From Brachymonas wangyanguii (GTDB lineage: Bacteria; Pseudomonadota; Gammaproteobacteria; Burkholderiales; Burkholderiaceae_C): DNA of 64,000 bases. Positions 1 to 8,495 of the stretch are shown here, piece by piece; positions within the stretch are counted from its first letter, which is position 1; each line of letters opens with the position of its first letter. Location of the stretch: assembly GCF_045055315.1 (NCBI RefSeq), contig NZ_CP173677.1:992001-1056000 (forward strand), in the 5' to 3' direction. The notes beneath the pieces were generated by a model. That model was given only the letters and a program-made list of their open reading frames with translations. It did not search any database and was not told where the DNA came from. The position numbers and the translations under genes are program-made.

Positions 1-34
1 GCGGCTGGTCGAGCTCTGCTACTGAACCAGCCGC
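1..34 (-). terminator. Possible transcription terminator hairpin after the [2Fe-2S] reductase gene
   Basis: A perfect 9-bp inverted repeat, GCGGCTGGT at 1-9 and ACCAGCCGC at 26-34, lies 6 bases beyond the stop codon of the minus-strand reductase gene. The loop is long (16 bases) and the window edge hides any T-tract, so terminator function is inferred from position. Confidence 0.4.
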
Positions 35-40
35 TATTAC

Positions 41-1090
41 TCAGGCTTGCGGATCCGCCTTGTCCTTTAGCGAGGTAAAGGCATCGGCAAAGAAGTTGTC
101 CGGATCCAGCTGGTGGCTGGCAATGGCGCGTTCCTTGGCGGCATCCACCATGGCGGGAGCGCCACAGGCATAGAGCTGGGCATCGCGCATGTCCGGGTTC
201 TCCTGCAGCATCACGTTCAGCGCCAGGCCACTCAGGCCGGTCCAGCCGTCTTCCGGCAGGGCATCGGAAATCACCGGCACATAGCGTACCTGCGGATGGC
301 GCGCGCAATAGTCCGTGATCCAGTCGTGCATGTAGACGTCGGCCGGGCGGCGCGCGCCCCAGTAGAGCACTGCATGGCGCTGGCTGCCGGTGTGTGCCAT
401 GTGTTCCAGCATGGCCTTGATCGGGGCAAAGCCGGTGCCGGAGGCCAGAAAGATCAGCGGGCCCTGGCCGTCTTCTTCGCGCAGGTGGAAGCTGCCGAAC
501 GGACCTTCGATGCGCAGGATTTCCTTTTCCTTCATGCCGTCGAACACATGGTCGGTGAACTTGCCGCCGGGCATGTGGCGCACATGCAGATCGACACGCG
601 GCTGCGCCGGATCGATGTCCTGCGGGGCGGTGGCCATGGAATAGCTGCGGCGCTGGCCATCGGCCAGCAGGAAATCGATGTACTGGCCGGCGTGGTATTG
701 CAGCGGTGCATTGGTCGGCAACTGCAGGGTGATCTGCATCACGTCATCGGCCAGGCGCGCCAGGCCCATCACGCGCGCCGGCATCTTGCGCACCGGGAAA
801 GCGCCGGCTGCCGTCACCTGGCGCGATTCCAGCACCAGGTCGGACTGCGGTACGGCACGGCAGGCCAGCACCATGCCGGCTGCCAGTTCGGCCTCGGACA
901 GGGCTTTTTCCTGATAGGGGTGGTGCGTGACCTCGCCGCTGATCTTCTTGCACTTGCAGGAGCCACAGGCACCATCCTTGCAGCCATAGGGCAGGCCGAT
1001 GGTCAGACGGATGCCGGCTTCGAGCACGGTTTCGCCGTCCAGAACCTCAAACTGGCGGCCGCTGGGCTGGATATGGACCTGGTATCCCAT
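41..1090 (-). CDS. [2Fe-2S] ferredoxin / flavin reductase fusion (CDP-6-deoxy-delta-3,4-glucoseen reductase family)
   Basis: The 349-residue protein joins an N-terminal plant-type ferredoxin to a ferredoxin-NADP reductase module, so it should pass electrons from NAD(P)H through flavin to a 2Fe-2S centre and on to a partner oxidoreductase. Cluster ligands are Cys37, Cys42, Cys45 and Cys77; an RSYSM flavin motif follows at about residue 168, and a GTGFAP nucleotide motif and a C-terminal YACG motif complete the reductase fold. The open frame extends 20 codons further, but ATG at 1090 has a GGAG ribosome site and matches family N-termini. Proteins of this type are often named after the deoxysugar enzyme AscD; no sugar-biosynthesis genes are nearby, so the physiological partner is unknown. 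Confidence 0.85.
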   Translation of the reverse strand: MGYQVHIQPSGRQFEVLDGETVLEAGIRLTIGLPYGCKDGACGSCKCKKISGEVTHHPYQEKALSEAELAAGMVLACRAVPQSDLVLESRQVTAAGAFPVRKMPARVMGLARLADDVMQITLQLPTNAPLQYHAGQYIDFLLADGQRRSYSMATAPQDIDPAQPRVDLHVRHMPGGKFTDHVFDGMKEKEILRIEGPFGSFHLREEDGQGPLIFLASGTGFAPIKAMLEHMAHTGSQRHAVLYWGARRPADVYMHDWITDYCARHPQVRYVPVISDALPEDGWTGLSGLALNVMLQENPDMRDAQLYACGAPAMVDAAKERAIASHQLDPDNFFADAFTSLKDKADPQA

Positions 1091-1243
1091 GGGGGGTGTT
1101 CTCCTGCAAAAATCGGATGGAAAAGGGCGGCTCCACTCGGGAGCCATCATGCTTTATTGTCCTGTATCTTGGGGCTCCCTGATGGGTGCAGGGTCAGTCG
1201 CTGCTACATTCGGGGCTGCCTGAGCCTGTCATGATGCTGTTCC

Positions 1244-2224
1244 ATGTCCTTGTTCCGTCCCCGCACCGTTGATCCCGAGACCCGACGCCCGCGCGCATGG
1301 CCGGCCCGTTTCCGCCGCCAGCGTCTGCTGATAGTCGGCTGTGGCGATGTCGGTGCGCGCGTGGTGCGGCAAGCCGTGCCACGCCGCGGCGTGCAGCTGC
1401 TGGCATTGAGCAGCCAGCCGCAGCGGCTGGCTGCGCTGCGCACACAGGGGCTGGCGGTGCTGTCCGGCAACCTGGACCAGCCGCACAGCCTGCGCCGGCT
1501 GGCTGGCTGGGCGCATCGCGTGCTGCATCTGGCGCCACCTGGTGCCGATGGTGGCGCATTGGACCTGCGCACACGCACCCTGGTGCAGGCCTTGCGGCGT
1601 GGCCGACAACCCTTGCAACTGGCCTATGGCAGCACCAGCGGTGTCTATGGCAACCGCCACGGTGCTTTGCTGCGTGAAACCGATATCGTGGCCCCCGCCA
1701 CCGATCGCGCGCGCCGCCGCGTGCATGCCGAACAGACCCTGCGCCGCTGGGGCCGGCAAGGCCTGGGCCAGCCTGCCATCAGCATCCTGCGCATACCGGG
1801 CATCTACGCGCCAGACCGGCCACAAGGCACGCCGCGTGAACGCCTGTTGCGTGGCACACCGGCCTTGCAGCCGCAGGATGACAGCTACAGCAACCACATC
1901 CATGCCGATGACCTGGCGCGTGCCTGCTGGTTGGCGTTATGGCGTGGCCGGCCACAGCGCATCGTGCACGTGAACGACGATGCGCGCCTGAAAATGGGGG
2001 ACTATTTTGATCTGGCGGCTGATCTGTATGGCTTGCCTCGTCCGCCACGCATCAGCCTGGCTGCGGCGCGCGAACAGCTGTCGCCGATGCTGCTGAGTTT
2101 CATGCAGGAATCGCGCCAGTTGGACAACCGCCGCCTGAAACAGGAACTGGGGCTGGTGCTGCGTTATCCGACGCCGGAACAGGGGCTGCTGCCAAGGCAG
2201 CCGTTACAATCCGCATCATGCTAG
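1244..2224 (+). CDS. NAD(P)-dependent epimerase/dehydratase-like protein (YeeZ type)
   Basis: This 326-residue protein is an extended short-chain dehydrogenase/reductase. A Rossmann dinucleotide motif (GCGDVG) sits near residue 32 after an Arg-rich N-terminal tail, and a YGSTSGVYG stretch near residue 126 is the equivalent of the catalytic Ser/Tyr region, although the Tyr is not followed by the usual YxxxK. That favours an atypical SDR of the YeeZ kind with unknown substrate. Its stop codon overlaps hisF by 7 bases, so the two are probably co-transcribed. It is separated from the divergent reductase gene by about 150 bp. The start is the first ATG of the frame and could lie further in. Confidence 0.75.
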   Translation: MSLFRPRTVDPETRRPRAWPARFRRQRLLIVGCGDVGARVVRQAVPRRGVQLLALSSQPQRLAALRTQGLAVLSGNLDQPHSLRRLAGWAHRVLHLAPPGADGGALDLRTRTLVQALRRGRQPLQLAYGSTSGVYGNRHGALLRETDIVAPATDRARRRVHAEQTLRRWGRQGLGQPAISILRIPGIYAPDRPQGTPRERLLRGTPALQPQDDSYSNHIHADDLARACWLALWRGRPQRIVHVNDDARLKMGDYFDLAADLYGLPRPPRISLAAAREQLSPMLLSFMQESRQLDNRRLKQELGLVLRYPTPEQGLLPRQPLQSASC

Positions 2225-3000
2225 CCAAACGAATCATCCCCTGTCTCGACGTTACCGGTGGCCGCGTGGTCAAGGGCGTCAATTTTGTCGAACTGCGCGA
2301 TGCCGGTGACCCGGTCGAAATCGCCGCCCGCTATAACGAGCAGGGCGCCGACGAACTCACTTTCCTGGACATTACCGCCACCAGCGATGGGCGCGACATG
2401 ATCCTGCACATCATCGAGGCGGTGGCCAGCCAGGTCTTTATCCCACTGACGGTAGGCGGTGGCGTGCGCACGGTCGATGATGTACGTCGCCTGCTCAACG
2501 CTGGCGCCGACAAGACCAGTTTCAACTCGGCGGCCATTGCCAATCCCGAGGTCATCCGCGAGGCTGCCGGCCGCTACGGCTCGCAGTGCATTGTGGTGGC
2601 AATCGACGCCAAGCGCCGCGTGCTGCCCGAAGATATTGCCGCACGCGGAGAGGGCTGGGACGTTTATAGCCACGGCGGCCGCCAGAACACCGGCCTCGAT
2701 GCCGTGGCCTGGGCGCGCCAGATGGCCGACTATGGTGCCGGCGAAATCCTGCTCACCAGCATGGACAAGGATGGCACCAAGAGCGGTTTTGACCTGGAAC
2801 TCACGCGTGCCGTCAGCGATGCGATTTCGGTACCGGTAATCGCTTCCGGTGGTGTTGGCAACCTGGATCACCTGGCCGATGGCGTGCAGCAGGGCGGTGC
2901 CGATGCCGTACTGGCCGCCAGCATCTTCCACTATGGCGAATACACCGTGCTGCAGGCCAAACAGCACATGGCGGCGCGCGGCATTCCGGTGCGCCTGTAA
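2218..3000 (+). CDS. hisF: Imidazole glycerol phosphate synthase cyclase subunit HisF
   Basis: HisF is the cyclase half of IGP synthase. It uses ammonia delivered by HisH to convert PRFAR into imidazole glycerol phosphate and AICAR in the histidine pathway. The 260-residue length is typical for this (beta/alpha)8 barrel, and the two catalytic aspartates are visible at Asp11 (PCLDV) and Asp130 (VAIDAK), with phosphate-binding GGGVR and ASGGVG loops. It is followed after 9 bp by hisI and then hisE, the downstream end of a betaproteobacterial his operon; hisH and hisA are not in the window directly upstream, so the operon is split or rearranged here. Confidence 0.98.
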   Translation: MLAKRIIPCLDVTGGRVVKGVNFVELRDAGDPVEIAARYNEQGADELTFLDITATSDGRDMILHIIEAVASQVFIPLTVGGGVRTVDDVRRLLNAGADKTSFNSAAIANPEVIREAAGRYGSQCIVVAIDAKRRVLPEDIAARGEGWDVYSHGGRQNTGLDAVAWARQMADYGAGEILLTSMDKDGTKSGFDLELTRAVSDAISVPVIASGGVGNLDHLADGVQQGGADAVLAASIFHYGEYTVLQAKQHMAARGIPVRL

Positions 3001-3009
3001 GGAGACGCC

Positions 3010-3411
3010 ATGACGATGACGCCAGACTGGCTCGATGCCGTGCGTTGGGATGCCAACGGCCTGGTGCCGGTGATTGCCCAGGAAGCCGCTACCGGCGACG
3101 TGATGATGTTCGCCTGGATGAACCGTGAAGCGCTGCAGAAGACTGCCGAGCTTGGTCGCGCCGTCTACTTCAGTCGTTCGCGCAACAAGCTCTGGTTCAA
3201 GGGCGAGGAAAGCGGCCATGTGCAGACCGTGCACGATATCCGCCTCGACTGCGACAACGACGTGGTGCTGCTCAAGATCACGCAGCTCGGCCACGAGCCC
3301 GGCATTGCCTGCCACACCGGCCGCCACAGCTGCTTTTACCAAAGCTTGCAAAACGGCCACTGGCAAGCCATCGATCCGGTCTTGAAAGACCCTGAAAGCA
3401 TCTACAAGTAA
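3010..3411 (+). CDS. hisI: Phosphoribosyl-AMP cyclohydrolase HisI
   Basis: HisI opens the adenine ring of PR-AMP in the third step of histidine synthesis. The 133-residue protein is the stand-alone form, with the metal-binding motifs DCDND near residue 80 and CHTGRHSC near residue 100. A GGAG ribosome site precedes the ATG at 3010; a second in-frame ATG two codons later is an alternative. It lies 9 bp after hisF and its stop codon overlaps the hisE start by one base (TAATG), so translation of hisI and hisE is probably coupled. Confidence 0.97.
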   Translation: MTMTPDWLDAVRWDANGLVPVIAQEAATGDVMMFAWMNREALQKTAELGRAVYFSRSRNKLWFKGEESGHVQTVHDIRLDCDNDVVLLKITQLGHEPGIACHTGRHSCFYQSLQNGHWQAIDPVLKDPESIYK

Positions 3412-3770
3412 TGGCCATGACCTTCACCACGCAAGACATCCTCGCCCGTGTCGCCGACACGCTGGAATCGCGCCTGCCGGCACGCGGTGGCAATCCCGAG
3501 ACCAGTTATGTGGCGAAACTGCTGCACAAGGGCCCGGACGCCTTCCTCAAGAAAATTGGCGAGGAAGCCACCGAAACCGTGATGGCAGCCAAGGATGTGG
3601 ATGCCGGTGCCGACAAGGCCAAACTGGTGTATGAAATCGCCGATCTCTGGTTCCACAGCATGATCGCGCTCACGCACTACGGCCTGCGTCCGGAAGACAT
3701 TACGGCGGAACTTGCGCGCCGCGAAGGGATCAGTGGCATTGCAGAGAAGGCGAGCCGTCCGGCCGACTGA
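3411..3770 (+). CDS. hisE: Phosphoribosyl-ATP pyrophosphatase HisE
   Basis: HisE hydrolyses PR-ATP to PR-AMP, the second step of histidine synthesis. The 119-residue protein is all-alpha and has the MazG-like acidic signature KIGEEATE near residue 48 and a second acidic helix (EIADLWFH) near residue 77 that bind the metal. In enterics HisI and HisE are one fused protein; here they are separate but overlapping genes. A second ATG at 3417 could be used instead of 3411. Confidence 0.96.
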   Translation: MAMTFTTQDILARVADTLESRLPARGGNPETSYVAKLLHKGPDAFLKKIGEEATETVMAAKDVDAGADKAKLVYEIADLWFHSMIALTHYGLRPEDITAELARREGISGIAEKASRPAD

Positions 3771-3806
3771 CTCCGCGCCACCCACCGTTCTCGACAAGGA
3801 GTTGCC

Positions 3807-4250
3807 ATGAACGACGTGCTTGACGTAAAAGCCCGCGAAACCCGGCCCCAGGCGCAAGTGCAGCCGCCAGCCTTCCCGCAGGGATACGACCTGGAAACCC
3901 GCGCCCGCAACCTCAAGGCCGTGGGCTGGGTCAGCTATCTGCTGCACTTGGCGGTGGCGCTGGCCGCCGTCATTCCGGGCCTGCAGGTGGGGGTGGCGGT
4001 GCTGATCCTGGCCTTCGTGATTGACCTGGTCAAGCGCGATGACGCCAAGGGTACCTGGCAGGAAAGCCATTTCAGCTGGCGCATCCGCTCCGTGCTCTGG
4101 GCCACCTTCTGGTATGTGGTGACCAGCCCGCTGTTCCTGCTGCTGATCGTGCCCGGCTACCTGGCCTGGGGCATTGTCTCGATCTGGTTCCTGTACCGCA
4201 TCGTGCGCGGCATGGTGCGCATGAATGACAACCGTCCGGTAGGTGCATGA
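3807..4250 (+). CDS. Small integral membrane protein, DUF4870-like
   Basis: The 147-residue product has a soluble N-terminal tail of about 40 residues followed by three hydrophobic segments (roughly 42-75, 93-113 and 115-132). The layout and the WxxSHFxWRIRS stretch after the first helices resemble DUF4870 membrane proteins, which have no established function. It sits 36 bp after hisE behind an AAGGAG ribosome site and ahead of hinT, a position it holds in many betaproteobacteria, so it may be transcribed with the his genes. Nothing in the sequence indicates an enzymatic role. Confidence 0.75.
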   Translation: MNDVLDVKARETRPQAQVQPPAFPQGYDLETRARNLKAVGWVSYLLHLAVALAAVIPGLQVGVAVLILAFVIDLVKRDDAKGTWQESHFSWRIRSVLWATFWYVVTSPLFLLLIVPGYLAWGIVSIWFLYRIVRGMVRMNDNRPVGA

Positions 4251-4326
4251 CGCAGCAATGTCAGCTATGTGTCACGGTTCCGGGTGATAATCCACGGATT
4301 GTTTGTCAAACCACCCGGACGTGAGC

Positions 4327-4680
4327 ATGCAAGCCGACTGCATTTTCTGCAAGATTGCCGCAGGACAGATTCCCTCGAACAAGGTGTACGAGGACGAAGA
4401 CATCTTCGCCTTCCATGACATCAACCCGTGGGCACCCGTGCATTTCCTGATCATTCCCAAGCGCCATATCAGCTCGATGGCGGCGCTGACCGAGGCCGAT
4501 GCGGCCCTGATGGGCAAGATCATGACGCTGGCACCGAAGCTGGCCATGGAGCAGGGCTGCGAGCCCTATCCCGAAGGCGGCTTCCGCGTGGTCATCAACA
4601 CCGGCGAGCAGGGCGGTCAGGAAGTGCACCACTTGCACGTCCACGTGATCGGCGGACCGCGTCCGTGGAAAAAAGGCTGA
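4327..4680 (+). CDS. hinT: HIT-family purine nucleoside phosphoramidase HinT
   Basis: HinT-type proteins hydrolyse adenosine phosphoramidates and acyl-adenylates. The 117-residue protein carries the histidine triad as HHLHVHV near residue 105, a CIFCKI N-terminal motif and an IIPKRH strand, all typical of the branch. The open frame reaches back to a TTG at 4303, but family members begin close to the ATG at 4327; a GTG at 4321 is also possible. The gene stands between the DUF4870-like gene and tatA, which is its usual position in betaproteobacteria. Confidence 0.93.
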   Translation: MQADCIFCKIAAGQIPSNKVYEDEDIFAFHDINPWAPVHFLIIPKRHISSMAALTEADAALMGKIMTLAPKLAMEQGCEPYPEGGFRVVINTGEQGGQEVHHLHVHVIGGPRPWKKG

Positions 4681-4755
4681 GTCAGGGCATTCCGCCTTGC
4701 TGCACCGCACATTACAATCATTTTTCTGAACTGAACATACATCAAGGAGTTCAAC

Positions 4756-4992
4756 ATGGGTTCTCTGTCCATCTGGCACTGGCTGATCGTGCTGCTGATC
4801 GTGGTCCTGGTATTCGGTACCAAGAAGCTGAAGAACATCGGCACCGACCTGGGCGGCGCCGTGAAGGGTTTCAAGGACGGCATGAAGGAAGGCGAAACGC
4901 CGGCCGATGCCGCTGCCCAGCAGCAGGTCACGGCCAGCAAGGCGGCTGACCAGGCCAACACCATTGACGTCGAAGCCAAGAACAAGTCCTGA
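4756..4992 (+). CDS. tatA: Twin-arginine translocase subunit TatA
   Basis: TatA forms the size-variable channel of the Tat system, which exports folded proteins bearing twin-arginine signals. The 78-residue product has a short periplasmic N-terminus, one membrane helix (about residues 7-21), the conserved FGTKK hinge and an amphipathic helix containing LGGAVKGFK. An AAGGAG ribosome site lies 6 bp before the ATG. It is the first gene of tatA-tatB-tatC. A candidate Tat substrate, the ABC binding protein at 56456, is encoded in the same window. Confidence 0.97.
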   Translation: MGSLSIWHWLIVLLIVVLVFGTKKLKNIGTDLGGAVKGFKDGMKEGETPADAAAQQQVTASKAADQANTIDVEAKNKS

Positions 4993-5025
4993 TGCGCTGT
5001 CTGACGGTGACAGGAGCAGGCGAGC

Positions 5026-5583
5026 GTGATTGATCTCGGTATTTCCAAGCTGGCGCTGATCGGCGTGGTGGCGCTCGTCGTCATCGGGCCGGAAAAGCTG
5101 CCGCGCGTGGCGCGCACCGTGGGTGCGCTGGTTGGCAAGGCGCAGCGCTATGTGAGCGACGTCAAGGCCGAGGTCACGCGCAGCATGGAGCTGGACGAGC
5201 TGCGCAAGATGAAGGAAGCGGTCGAGGGTGCCGCGCGCGATGTCGAGCGCGAGATCCACGAAACCGGCCGCAGCGTGCAGACCGACCTGGAAGGCAGTTA
5301 CGACAGCGACAGTACCAGCAGCACGACGGGCAGCGCTGCTGACAGCAGCTCCAGTTCCGGTGCCGGCTCGGTGTTCCAGTCTGACGACAGCTATGCCACG
5401 GCCGAAGGTGGCCACACTGGCTACACGCCGCGTCCGGCCTCGTCGTACCGCCATCCGCGCAAGAACTGGCGCGTCAAGCGCGGTGCCACGCCGGTCTGGT
5501 ACAAGCAGCAGCAGGGCGTTCGCACCCATATCCAGTCGGCAGCTGCGCGCGTGGCACGCTTCCGCCCCAAGAAACGCATCTGA
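5026..5583 (+). CDS. tatB: Twin-arginine translocase subunit TatB
   Basis: TatB works with TatC to bind twin-arginine signal peptides. The protein has the TatB-type N-terminus MIDLGISKLALIG, one membrane helix and the IGPEKLPRVART hinge. Translation starts at GTG (5026) behind an AGGAG site. At 185 residues it is longer than many TatB proteins because of a Ser/Asp-rich stretch (about residues 85-125) and a strongly basic C-terminal tail ending RPKKRI, which are likely to be flexible cytoplasmic extensions. Confidence 0.95.
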   Translation: MIDLGISKLALIGVVALVVIGPEKLPRVARTVGALVGKAQRYVSDVKAEVTRSMELDELRKMKEAVEGAARDVEREIHETGRSVQTDLEGSYDSDSTSSTTGSAADSSSSSGAGSVFQSDDSYATAEGGHTGYTPRPASSYRHPRKNWRVKRGATPVWYKQQQGVRTHIQSAAARVARFRPKKRI

Positions 5584-5641
5584 TGCACACCCGGTGCCGG
5601 ATCTTCCGGTGCCGGCCATCTTTTCCATCTGAACAGGTACC

Positions 5642-6436
5642 ATGGCTGAGGACAACAAGCAGGACGAGCTCGCGGGTAGCGAGCAGCCCTTCGTCGAGCA
5701 TCTGATCGAGCTGCGCGACCGCATCCTGTACATGCTGTACGGGGTCGCCGCGGTGGCGCTGGTGCTGGCCTTCTTTCCCGGTCCGGATGGCCTGCTCAAC
5801 TTCATTGCGCAGCCGATCCGGGCCCATATGCCGGCCGATTCGCGCCTGATCGCGGTCGATGTGTTTTCCCCTTTCTTCGTGCCGCTCAAGGTATTGATGA
5901 TGGTGGCGGTGCTGGCAGCCTTGCCCTGGCTGATGTACCAGGCCTGGGCCTTTGTCGCGCCGGGCCTGTACAACCACGAAAAGAAATTCGCGATGCCGCT
6001 GATCATCTTCGGCAGCCTGCTGGCCTATGCCGGCATTGCCTTCGTGCAATTCTTCGTGCTGGACAAGATGTTCAATTTCATCCAGCACTTCACGCCGGAT
6101 TCGGTGGCGGCCACGCCTGACGTCGCTTCCTACGTGCAGGCGATCCTGTCGCTCTATCTGGCGTTTGCGCTGGCCTTCCAGGTGCCTATCGTGGTGATGC
6201 TGCTGGTGCGTTTCGGCATGGTCACGGTGGCGCAGCTCAAGTCCTTCCGGGGCTATTTCATCGTACTTGCTTTCGTCGTGGCCGCGATTGTCACGCCGCC
6301 TGACGTGCTGTCACAGCTGGCACTGGCGATTCCCATGTGCTTGCTGTACGAGGTCGGCATCTGGGGGTCGGGCTGGTTCAATCGCGTCAGCAAGTCGCCT
6401 GACAGCGAGAACGAGGACGAGGCCAAGGCGGAGTAA
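5642..6436 (+). CDS. tatC: Sec-independent protein translocase subunit TatC
   Basis: TatC is the polytopic receptor for twin-arginine signals. The 264-residue protein opens with the diagnostic PFVEHLIELRDRI motif (about residues 15-27), followed by six hydrophobic segments and the conserved FVFAP-like AWAFVAPGLYNHEKK loop. The C-terminal tail is acidic. It follows tatB after 58 bp and completes the tatABC operon; a GC-rich hairpin follows the stop codon. Confidence 0.98.
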   Translation: MAEDNKQDELAGSEQPFVEHLIELRDRILYMLYGVAAVALVLAFFPGPDGLLNFIAQPIRAHMPADSRLIAVDVFSPFFVPLKVLMMVAVLAALPWLMYQAWAFVAPGLYNHEKKFAMPLIIFGSLLAYAGIAFVQFFVLDKMFNFIQHFTPDSVAATPDVASYVQAILSLYLAFALAFQVPIVVMLLVRFGMVTVAQLKSFRGYFIVLAFVVAAIVTPPDVLSQLALAIPMCLLYEVGIWGSGWFNRVSKSPDSENEDEAKAE

Positions 6437-6463
6437 GCACCGCCACAGGCACGCAGGATGCAA

Positions 6464-6486
6464 AAGGCCGGCTTCAAGCCGGCCTT
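6464..6486. terminator. Bidirectional terminator between tatC and the convergent glycosyltransferase gene
   Basis: A GGCCGGC/GCCGGCC stem (66-72 with 78-84 of the 6400s), extended by A:T pairs, has a five-base loop. Reading on the minus strand it is followed by TTTTG; on the plus strand the T-tract is weak. It lies between converging genes. Confidence 0.6.
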
Positions 6487-6506
6487 GCTGTTGCTGTATG
6501 CGCGCC

Positions 6507-7238
6507 TTATTCGCGCCAGTATTGCGATACCCAGGTGGCGGGTTCGATATGGCGGAAGCGGCGGTTGCGGCGGCCCGCCAGGGCATCCGGCGGGTTGCAT
6601 TCGCCATGGAAGATCACGATGCGCGCGTTCTTCGGCACAAAGGGCGGCTTCCAGTAGTTGGTTGGCCAGGCGGGAATGCAGTGGTACTTGAAGCTCGGGC
6701 ACCAGTCTTTCGGCCAGTAGCTCAGCTTGCCCAGCTTGTGCATCTCGTCCGACAGGTAGGCCTGCTCGTTGCGGAACTGCTCGCGGATGGTCGCAAACTC
6801 CTTGCGGAACTTGTCGAGGATTTCCGGATAGGCGCCAATCTTGAAACGGTAGACCGAGGAGTTGCCGGTAATGCGCCAGGGGCGCTTGTAATCGTGGATG
6901 ATGACGAAGTCGCCGGGATAGGTAAAAAAGTCGTCCAGCGGGCCGGTGATGACGACATCCACATCCAGGAACAGGGCGGTGCCTTGCAGGCCGTGCAGGT
7001 CTGCGGTGAAGGTGGTCAGCTTGTTCCAGCCACGTTCGGGAATGCCGGGCGGCAGATCCAGCGGCGGAATCGGGTAGCATTCGACTTCTTCGCGAATGCC
7101 CTTGCTGTCATCGGTCAGGCAGACCAGACGAAAATCGCCACTCAGGTGACGGCGCACCATGGCGTACAGGCGGTTGATGTACTCGGGGCCGTACTTGGTG
7201 CCCCATTTCATGCACAGGATGATGCGATCATCGCTCAT
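6507..7238 (-). CDS. Putative glycosyltransferase (DxD-type, GT-A fold), function unknown
   Basis: The 243-residue protein has a LFLDVDVVITG segment near residue 91, the kind of DxD motif that binds the metal-nucleotide sugar in GT-A glycosyltransferases, preceded by a LVCLTDD strand at the N-terminus. No signal peptide or membrane segment is seen, so it should be cytoplasmic. It is not clearly a member of a named family I can recognise, and no polysaccharide genes surround it. Its start is 4 bp from the end of the yhbY-like gene, with which it is probably co-transcribed. A target on surface glycans or lipopolysaccharide is only a guess. Confidence 0.6.
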   Translation of the reverse strand: MSDDRIILCMKWGTKYGPEYINRLYAMVRRHLSGDFRLVCLTDDSKGIREEVECYPIPPLDLPPGIPERGWNKLTTFTADLHGLQGTALFLDVDVVITGPLDDFFTYPGDFVIIHDYKRPWRITGNSSVYRFKIGAYPEILDKFRKEFATIREQFRNEQAYLSDEMHKLGKLSYWPKDWCPSFKYHCIPAWPTNYWKPPFVPKNARIVIFHGECNPPDALAGRRNRRFRHIEPATWVSQYWRE

Positions 7239-7242
7239 GGGC

Positions 7243-7716
7243 TCAGTCTCCCTGGCGCTTCTTGGGCGATACCTGGCGCTTCTTGGCGCGCTTGAGGATG
7301 CCGCCGGCAGTCAGGCGCTGGTTGCCGAGCACGCGTACCGTGCGCACCTGCGGACGCTGGCCGCCACGGCTACTGTTCTTGATGACCTTGATGTCGCGTG
7401 GGCCGGGCATGCGGTCCTCGTCAATCTCGCGCTCCTTTTCGGGGATCGGGCGCCACAGCACGAACAGCTTGCCGATATGCTGGATCGGGGCAGCATTGAG
7501 TTGGTCGGCGATCTGCTGGTACATCTGTTCGCGCGCTTCGCGGTCGTCGCCGAGCACGCGGATCTTGATCAGGCCGTGGGCGTTGAGGGCAGCATCGGCT
7601 TCGCGCAGCACGGCTTCAGACAGGCCATCGGCACCGATCATCACGACCGGTGACAGGTGATGGGCTTCGGCGCGGTGGACCTTGCGTTGCTGCGTGGTCA
7701 ATACAATCTGGGGCAT
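7243..7716 (-). CDS. YhbY-type CRM-domain RNA-binding protein
   Basis: The N-terminal 90 residues form a CRM domain like E. coli YhbY, a protein associated with pre-50S ribosomal particles; the GLSEAVLREADAAL helix and HGLIKIRVLGD strand are typical. The protein is 157 residues, longer than YhbY, because of a basic C-terminal extension rich in Arg, Lys and Gln. The ATG at 7716 fits family N-termini (MPQIVLT) better than the longer frame. It is divergent from rlmE with only 35 bp between them, a conserved arrangement that also occurs in enterics. Confidence 0.88.
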   Translation of the reverse strand: MPQIVLTTQQRKVHRAEAHHLSPVVMIGADGLSEAVLREADAALNAHGLIKIRVLGDDREAREQMYQQIADQLNAAPIQHIGKLFVLWRPIPEKEREIDEDRMPGPRDIKVIKNSSRGGQRPQVRTVRVLGNQRLTAGGILKRAKKRQVSPKKRQGD

Positions 7717-7751
7717 TGGACTATGATTCCTGAAAAGGGAGTGTCTGCAGT

Positions 7752-8435
7752 ATGCAGGCGACAAACATGAAATTCAAAACCAAAAGCAAGAAAGTCAACA
7801 AGTCATGGCTGCATGACCATATCAACGATCCGTACGTCAAGCTGGCGCAGCGGGAAGGGTATCGTGCGCGCGCAGCCTACAAGCTCAAGGAAATTGACGA
7901 GACGCTGAACCTGATCCGCCCGGGCGACTGGGTCGTCGATCTGGGATCTGCGCCGGGAGCCTGGAGCCAGTATCTGCGGCGCAAGCTGTCTCCGGACGGA
8001 GCGGCGGTTGGTGAGCTCAATGGCAGGATTATCGCACTGGACCTGCTTCCCATGCAGCCGATCGAGGGTGTCGAATTCCTGCAGGGGGATTTTCGTGAGG
8101 ACGAGGTGCTGGAACAGCTGCAGGAAAAACTGCAGGGGCGCAAGGCCGATGTGGTGGTGTCCGACATGGCGCCCAACCTGTCCGGCGTGGAATCGGCCGA
8201 TGCCGCGCGCGTGGCGCACCTGATCGAGCTGGCGATCGAGTTTTCGCTGCAGCACCTCAAGCCGGAGGGTGCGCTGGTGACCAAGGTGTTCCACGGCAGC
8301 GGCTACAGCCAGCTGGTCAAGCTGTTCAAGGAAACCTTCCAGGTGGTCAAGCCGGTCAAGCCCAAGGCTTCGCGCGACAAGTCGTCTGAAACCTTCATCG
8401 TCGGCATGCGCCTGAAGGCACCGCAGCAGGACTGA
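7752..8435 (+). CDS. rlmE: 23S rRNA (uridine-2'-O)-methyltransferase RlmE (FtsJ/RrmJ)
   Basis: RlmE methylates U2552 in the A loop of 23S rRNA in the 50S subunit. The 227-residue protein shows the SAM-binding motif VVDLGSAPGAWSQYL, and the K-D-K-E catalytic set is visible: Lys in YKLKEID, Asp in VSDMAPN, Lys in VTKVFHG and Glu in SSETFIV. The start at 7752 has an AGGGAG site 10 bp upstream; ATG at 7767 is a close alternative. ftsH follows, the order also found in E. coli, where the pair is heat-inducible. Confidence 0.96.
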   Translation: MQATNMKFKTKSKKVNKSWLHDHINDPYVKLAQREGYRARAAYKLKEIDETLNLIRPGDWVVDLGSAPGAWSQYLRRKLSPDGAAVGELNGRIIALDLLPMQPIEGVEFLQGDFREDEVLEQLQEKLQGRKADVVVSDMAPNLSGVESADAARVAHLIELAIEFSLQHLKPEGALVTKVFHGSGYSQLVKLFKETFQVVKPVKPKASRDKSSETFIVGMRLKAPQQD

Positions 8436-8495
8436 AGGCCGGCGCATATCCGTGTATCCGACATGGACGGACACAAAATGCTGTCCTGCCCATGT

